A DNA stretch of 64,000 bases, from positions 176,778,247-176,842,246 of the forward strand of contig CP136064.1 in NCBI GenBank assembly GCA_032622095.1, written 5' to 3'. The stretch comes from Siphonodentalium dalli (lineage: Eukaryota > Mollusca > Scaphopoda > Gadilida > Siphonodentaliidae). Of this stretch, positions 58,483 to 64,000 are shown piece after piece. The position numbers and the translations under genes were made by a program. Below the pieces are notes generated by a model, which was given only the letters and a program-made list of their open reading frames with translations, was not told where the DNA came from and did no database searches. Position 1 is the first letter of the stretch. Each line of letters opens with the position of its first letter.

Positions 58483-58998
58483 ATGTTAAATTATTTGCGT
58501 GTAATATCTTTCGTTATTTTTTTTTGTTCAAATATTTTTCATGAAATTATTAATCGATGTTTAGAAAATAGCTTTATTGGACATTGGGACCATCGATATG
58601 AATGCATACATTCCAGTGTTTTATCGGACGCAGTTCATATAATTGTCATACCTGAAAATAGACACTATTACTTTTACATAAATAATAAAGAGCGTTTATT
58701 CTTTACACTCTCTCTATCCCATATGACAGGTGTGTATTATCGTGAATTATTGGAAGTATTGAGACTAACGGTCGAAAATTGTAATGTGAAATTAGAACCC
58801 TCCAGAATGAATTGTTCGCTGTACACGCAATCACACGCGACATTGGTCGTGTGTCACACCTTTGCTTTACCAAATGAATTATATTATTTCCCCGGTCACA
58901 GCTATATGGTATTCAGAAAACATATCGATTTAATGTCAGAACAAACGGGGTTAGTATCAATTAAGGTTGATAAACTGTGTCATTCACACGATAATTAG
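58483..58998 (+). CDS. unrecognised 171-residue protein with hydrophobic N-terminus
   Basis: I do not recognise this protein. The frame is open upstream through low-complexity sequence, so I chose the ATG at 58483, which starts a short basic-hydrophobic leader (MLNYLRVISFVIFFC) that could be a signal peptide or membrane anchor. The rest looks globular: it contains HWDHRYECIHSS, IIVIPENRHYYFYI and SATLVVCHTFALPNELYY-like beta-rich text and six cysteines, ending at TAG. It lies between a BEL/Pao remnant and the ATPase palindrome, on the + strand. It could be a gene of the same virus-like element as the ATPase, or chance; single-copy in this window. Its composition differs clearly from the repeats around it, which is the main support. 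Confidence 0.4.
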   Translation: MLNYLRVISFVIFFCSNIFHEIINRCLENSFIGHWDHRYECIHSSVLSDAVHIIVIPENRHYYFYINNKERLFFTLSLSHMTGVYYRELLEVLRLTVENCNVKLEPSRMNCSLYTQSHATLVVCHTFALPNELYYFPGHSYMVFRKHIDLMSEQTGLVSIKVDKLCHSHDN

Positions 58999-59366
58999 TT
59001 AGCCAAAAACATGCATACATATTAAGTCAGGTCGTGAGACACTCAATTATAGAAATTGCTTTGATGACATTGTTATAACAACATTACGTAATAACCCCTT
59101 ATCACTCCATTCACACTTACGATCATTTTGTATGCCGAAAACTACAGGTAGCACCGATGATGTAACATTATATCACTGCTATTGTACCAATGATAGGTTC
59201 AGACATGTTCCATGTTTAGAAAAATAGATAATCTGCAGGTGTTCACTTGACAAGAGATTTTGTACACTCAATCACAGACCAACGTGATAATACCAGCCCA
59301 CACCCAACCCCCAAGTTACCTATAATTCTGCTGTGGTTAAGCCACAACAACAACAACAACAACACC

Positions 59367-59397
<31 letters not shown>

Positions 59398-60151
59398 GTC
59401 ACCAAGCGACATAACATCCTGTTTTGATGATCCAATGGCCAATGTCCATGAAGATTTTATTTCCGATGCAAGTCATATTTCAGACTAACTCCTGAAAAGT
59501 TACCTATAATTCTGCTGTGGTTAAGCAGTCCATTATTTAGGGCATACCTGTATGTAGGCCTACCAGTGGATGAATAGTCTGCCGGAGAAGTACTGTGTAG
59601 ACAGGTCTTGTCGGTAAGAAAGTCAGACGAGTAGTGAAGGCTCGGCTATTAAAACATAGTAATGCGATAGCGAACATCAAACGAGTCTGCGCACGCATAT
59701 CTGTCAAAGGATACAAGGGCAGTCATTGGTCAATTTATCCCCGGTGTCAGCTCAGTACAATGGCAGTCATTGGTCAATTTATCCCCGGTGTCAGCTCAGT
59801 ACACAATCGGCACGAAGCCGGAGGTCATAATTACTCTTACGAATGAAGAGCGTTGAACATATACGAAATTATTACACGAATGAACTGAAATTTATATTTC
59901 ACATCTTACCAACAACAGATACAGACATAGTCATAGTGTTATATTATCTTACATGTACCCATGCTATGACATACTTAAAGGGGGATAATGCACACACGGT
60001 GTGTGGAATGTTAAAGTGACACGAGGTAAGGGACGTTATGTAATATTGGTGTGTGAATATTAAAGGAGCATTCTCGCTATACAAACCCCCCTCCCCACTT
60101 ATAGATATATAACGAAGACGAGAATAACATGTTGATGAAGTTTATTGAAAT
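58999..60151. other. non-coding with rearranged fragments of the ATPase locus
   Basis: Besides the chimeric fragment listed separately, a 42-bp sequence beginning GGCAGTCATTGGTCAATTTA is present twice in tandem (59718-59759 and 59762-59803). An ORF at 59634-59846 crosses it and has a basic N-terminal part (KHSNAIANIKRVCARISVKG) but no domain that I can name. Confidence 0.5.
59306..59545 (+). pseudogene. chimeric fragment of the ATPase gene 5' region
   Basis: TACCTATAATTCTGCTGTGG (from about 59319) leads straight into a (CAA)n run and then sequence matching the ATPase codons after its glutamine tract (PSDITSCFDDPMANVHEDF). It then jumps to TTTCAGACTAACTCCTGAAA and a second copy of the TACCTATAATTCTGC block with its neighbouring GCAGTCC. 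In the palindrome these blocks are far apart and ordered differently, so this is a shuffled piece. Confidence 0.75.
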
Positions 60152-61691
60152 TTAATCATTGTCTGAATCTTCGACCGTTAGATTTACTTCTAAGAGTTTC
60201 TTGAATTTTCTCATCGCTTCATCTGCAGCCCATTCATTATTATATCCGCGTTTGGTCAGTTTGACCATTTTCTTCATGATCGTGTTATGTATGGGTGATG
60301 TTTTCAATCGATACTGGTATTCTATTAATCGTCTATAACTTTTGAGAAACAGAACAAACTCTGTGTCGATGGTATCCTCTTTTCCCGACATGCTCTCATC
60401 TCCCGAAATGCTCTCTTCTTCTTTCACATCAGTGGTGACGCGTTTCATCATACTTTTGAATGTGTCCATCTCGTTGACACATCGCGCAGCTTTCTTAAGA
60501 CCGAATACCGTTCTACTACCGACGACATTACCATCTTTTGAATCTGATAGCGTTCCTCGTTCATCTTCATCTGTATCTTCTCCGAAGAGAGTTGTTTTTG
60601 TCTCGGACATAGCTCCGTGTTCATCCGGGTCCTCAGTTAATTTTCGTTTTAACTTATTTTCTTGACACCAGTTTTTTACGTGTCTCTGAACATCATAATG
60701 ATCTGCGAACAAAAGCCCGCATTCATTACAAGGGTACGACATGTCTTCTCGAATGTCTATACGTTTCTTCTTATTAATTTCATCGAGCTCACCAGGTGGC
60801 CGTATGTCGTTAGTATAGTCATTATGTTGACCCTGGGGCACAATATAATTATATGTTATGCCCTTCTGTTGACCAGGGAGTTCTCTGTCATCGTATTTCA
60901 TCGCATTCTGTTGACCCAGGGTCTCAGTGTCTTTTGTATGTTTTTTCATCCCATTCTGTTCATCTGGGTGTTCTCTGTCTTTTTGGAGATTATATTTCAT
61001 GCCATTCCATTCACCCCTATGTTGGTTCGTGTCCTCTTTTAGTACATTCTGTCGCAGACGTAATGTGTCCGGTGTTGCAGCTTTTAAATCCACAAGTAGG
61101 TAACCGTACGGTTCACTCGTCGCTTCCGAAAACTCTCGAACCATACGCTGAGGACATTCAGGATACATCTGTCTTGATAATGTTGAAATTAATCCCTTGT
61201 CGATTGGGTTATTGAACAATACCAAATATTGACAATTTCGTCGTTGCGTTGGATCTTTGTTGTAGTAGAAATTCTGGTTCAAACTTATCAAAGATAAGTT
61301 CAAATGGTGACTTCCTTCGGAATGCAAATCATTAACTCTCTGGTCTTTTGATGAAGTTTGCATCAAGTCATCGAGTATAACTAGATTTTTATACCGGGGG
61401 TTGATAAGCGAATCCAAGTTTGCTGGTATTCCTCGTATAAAGTTGACCTGAGGGGTGACGGTATACTTTAATTCGTCATATAGGGGCTGCCAATATTTAT
61501 AAAACCATATTATTCTGTCAGGTGCGGGTGATATTTTTGAGGCAGACTTTTGTAGTAAGGTTTTCACGAAGTATGTCTTACCACAAGATGTCGGTCCACT
61601 TACACATGCCGTGAATGGATGCTTGAAAATAAAATCTTCATGGACATTGGCCATTGGATCATCAAAGCAGGATGTTATGTCGCTTGGTGGC

Positions 61692-61734
<43 letters not shown>

Positions 61735-61906
61735 GGGGGTGATGATACTGTTGTTGTTGTTGTTGTTGTTGTTGTTGTGGCTGATGATACTGTTGTTGTT
61801 GCTGTTGTTGTTGTTGTTCTGAAGGCGTGTGTTTAACTTTGATATGACGCTTCAAACTATCTTGCCAAGCATAGACACTTAAGCACTCTTCACATTGATA
61901 CTTCAT
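60152..61906 (-). CDS. zinc-finger/P-loop ATPase, packaging-type (left palindrome copy)
   Basis: 584 codons, ATG at 61906 on the complement. An N-terminal C2H2 finger (C5, C8, H21, H26) is followed by a glutamine tract (about 31-72) and then an ATPase domain: Walker A GPTSCGKT (about 104-111), Walker B LVILDD (about 175-180), then SHHLNLSLISLNQNF, YLVLFNNP and LSRQMYP, a layout I associate with packaging-type ATPases of Polinton/Maverick-like elements and related animal DNA viruses. About five decayed repeats of about 20 residues (QQNAMKYDDRELPG-like) follow, then a second CX2C finger (YPCNECGLLF), an acidic stretch and a charged C-terminus. Family placement is inference; the P-loop and fingers are plain. 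No capsid, polymerase or integrase gene is seen beside it. Confidence 0.65.
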
Positions 61907-62189
61907 TTAACTAGTTCAGACTGTCGTTCACAACGTCTCTTAGTGTTGTTTGTACTGGATACAAATTTATCACATTAGCTACAATACAACCTACCTATCC
62001 AAATGTCAATGCAATTATGAGTGATTTCAATATGAACACTCTATTATATAGATATGTGTAACCTGGTGACTGACATGATGATACAGTTATGCACTAAATA
62101 AAGGACTGCTTAACCACAGCAGAATTATAGGTAACTTTTCAGGAGTTAGTCGGAAATATGGCTTGTTGCCATTCATCGGAAAGCTCTCG

Positions 62190-62210
62190 CCGCCGGCGGC
62201 ATTGCGGTGG

Positions 62211-62246
<36 letters not shown>

Positions 62247-62375
62247 GACGCCGGCGGCGGCGGCGGCGGCGGCATTGCGGTATTTTACTGCAATGCCGCC
62301 GCCGCCGCCGCCGCCGGCGTCACAACAACAACAACAACAACAACAACAACACCACCGCAATGCCGCCGGCGGCGA
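62190..62375. repeat. GCC/GTT trinucleotide core of the palindrome
   Basis: (GTT)n and (GGC)n on the left mirror (GCC)n and (CAA)n on the right around an AT-rich spacer of about 11 bases. The left GTT run is about two units longer than the right CAA run. The Cys-, Gly- and Ala-homopolymer ORFs in this region are repeat by-products. Confidence 0.85.
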
Positions 62376-62655
62376 GAGCTTTCCGATGAATGGCAACAAG
62401 CCATATTTCCGACTAACTCCTGAAAAGTTACCTATAATTCTGCTGTGGTTAAGCAGTCCTTTATTTAGTGCATAACTGTATCATCATGTCAGTCACCAGG
62501 TTACACATATCTATATAATAGAGTGTTCATATTGAAATCACTCATAATTGCATTGACATTTGGATAGGTAGGTTGTATTGTAGCTAATGTGATAAATTTG
62601 TATCCAGTACAAACAACACTAAGAGACGTTGTGAACGACAGCCTGAACTAGTTAA

Positions 62656-62827
62656 ATGAAGTATCAATGTGAAGAGTGCTTAAGTGTCTATGCTTGGCAA
62701 GATAGTTTGAAGCGTCATATCAAAGTTAAACACACGCCTTCAGAACAACAACAACAACAGCAACAACAACAGTATCATCAGCCACAACAACAACAACAAC
62801 AACAACAACAACAGTATCATCACCCCC

Positions 62828-62882
<55 letters not shown>

Positions 62883-64000
62883 GCCACCAAGCGACATAAC
62901 ATCCTGCTTTGATGATCCAATGGCCAATGTCCATGAAGATTTTATTTTCAAGCATCCATTCACGGCATGTGTAAGTGGACCGACATCTTGTGGTAAGACA
63001 TACTTCGTGAAAACCTTACTACAAAAGTCTGCCTCAAAAATATCACCCGCACCTGACAGAATAATATGGTTTTATAAATATTGGCAGCCCCTATATGACG
63101 AATTAAAGTATACCGTCACCCCTCAGGTCAACTTTATACGAGGAATACCAGCAAACTTGGATTCGCTTATCAACCCCCGGTATAAAAATCTAGTTATACT
63201 CGATGACTTGATGCAAACTTCATCAAAAGACCAGAGAGTTAGTGATTTGCATTCCGAAGGAAGTCACCATTTGAACTTATCTTTGATAAGTTTGAACCAG
63301 AATTTCTACTACAACAAAGATCCAACGCAACGACGAAATTGTCAATATTTGGTATTGTTCAATAACCCAATCGACAAGGGATTAATTTCAACATTATCAA
63401 GACAGATGTATCCTGAATGTCCTCAGCGTATGGTTCGAGAGTTTTCGGAAGCGACGAGTGAACCGTACGGTTACCTACTTGTGGATTTAAAAGCCGCAAC
63501 ACCGGACACATTACGTCTGCGACAGAATGTACTAAAAGAGGACACGAACCAACATAGGGGTGAATGGAATGGCATGAAATATAATCTCCAAAAAGACAGA
63601 GAACACCCAGATGAACAGAATGGGATGAAAAAACATACAAAAGACACTGAGACCCTGGGTCAACAGAATGCGATGAAATACGATGACAGAGAACTCCCTG
63701 GTCAACAGAAGGGCATAACATATAATTATATTGTGCCACAGGGTCAACATAATGACTATACTAACGACATACGGCCACCTGGTGAGCTCGATGAAATTAA
63801 TAAGAAGAAACGTATAGACATTCGAGAAGACATGTCGTACCCTTGTAATGAATGCGGGCTTTTGTTCGCAGATCATTATGATGTTCAGAGACACGTAAAA
63901 AACTGGTGTCAAGAAAATAAGTTAAAACGAAAATTAACTGAGGACCCGGATGAACACGGAGCTATGTCCGAGACAAAAACAACTCTCTTCGGAGAAGATA
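62656..64000 (+). CDS. zinc-finger/P-loop ATPase, right palindrome copy, cut by the window end
   Basis: ATG at 62656 starts the same protein as the left copy (finger, glutamine tract, Walker A, Walker B, repeats, second finger), open for about 448 codons to the window edge. Relative to the left copy the second glutamine tract is a few codons longer and one codon near 63242 encodes Ser where the left has Asn. There is no internal stop. The two start codons face away from each other with about 750 bases between them, so any promoter could serve both. Confidence 0.65.

Larger units (their letters stand above)
60566..64000. repeat. near-perfect head-to-head palindrome centred at about 62285
   Basis: Sequence on each side of about 62285 reads as the reverse complement of the other over at least 1.7 kb, to the right window edge. 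The centre is ATTGCGGTATTTTACTGCAAT between GGC/GCC runs. The arms differ by at least four substitutions (for example at 63242) and by the lengths of the CAA/CAG runs, so they are not strict copies. Confidence 0.9.

Noticed and set aside
60662-61215. Hydrophobic ORFs on the + strand (126 and 120 codons), mirrored at 63359-63912
   Set aside because: They are antisense to the conserved ATPase frame and show no independent domain.
61619-62475. Homopolymer Val, Leu, Cys, Ala and Gly ORFs, and their mirror copies near 62726-62955
   Set aside because: They are shadows of CAA/CAG and GCC runs in the ATPase gene and palindrome centre.

Overview
The window is eukaryotic and almost certainly from an animal. 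It is AT-rich, has no operon-like coding, and is nearly all transposable elements (TEs), many nested in one another. The mixture (a DIRS/Ngaro-type tyrosine-recombinase retrotransposon, BEL/Pao gag, several LINEs, Helitron-like ends, TTAA-target and hAT-like non-autonomous elements, and a Polinton/virus-like packaging-type ATPase) fits a marine invertebrate. A mollusc or other spiralian is my best guess, but that is inference. I recognise no host gene and found no tRNA or rRNA.

Layout. 1-7.6 kb: a partial SGNH-hydrolase ORF, then a Ngaro/DIRS-like element with gag, RT-RNase H and tyrosine recombinase on the + strand, followed by a split direct repeat (two identical 137-bp copies). 7.6-14.6 kb: non-coding repeats with two Helitron-like elements joined end to end. 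14.6-15.8 kb: an hAT-like element with a 19-bp terminal inverted repeat (TIR) and a perfect 8-bp target duplication (TSD). 17-34 kb: a second split-direct-repeat remnant, several TTAA-flanked elements, and a 4.7-kb foldback element (27.8-32.5 kb) with a MITE in one arm only. 34.5-36.7 kb: a LINE relic split by a 1.6-kb DNA element. 39-43.7 kb: two larger TIR elements, one holding an array of 16-18-bp palindromes. 44.5-49.2 kb: a second large foldback element. 49.7-55.5 kb: two broken minus-strand LINEs, each ending at a (TCATCG)-type microsatellite; one is split by a TTAA MITE whose removal restores the reading frame. 56.1-57.5 kb: a foldback element with 16-bp repeat arms against BEL/Pao gag. 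58.5-59.0 kb: an unknown 171-residue ORF with a hydrophobic N-terminus. 60-64 kb: a head-to-head palindrome carrying two copies of a zinc-finger/P-loop ATPase gene, the right copy cut by the window end.

The only ORFs that look potentially functional are the RT-RNase H and recombinase of the Ngaro-like element, the two ATPase copies, and perhaps the 171-residue ORF. The most interesting structures are the ATPase palindrome, the foldback elements with their satellite cores, and the palindrome array. Several nested insertions can be proven within the window because the empty site survives in a paralogous arm or a reading frame.
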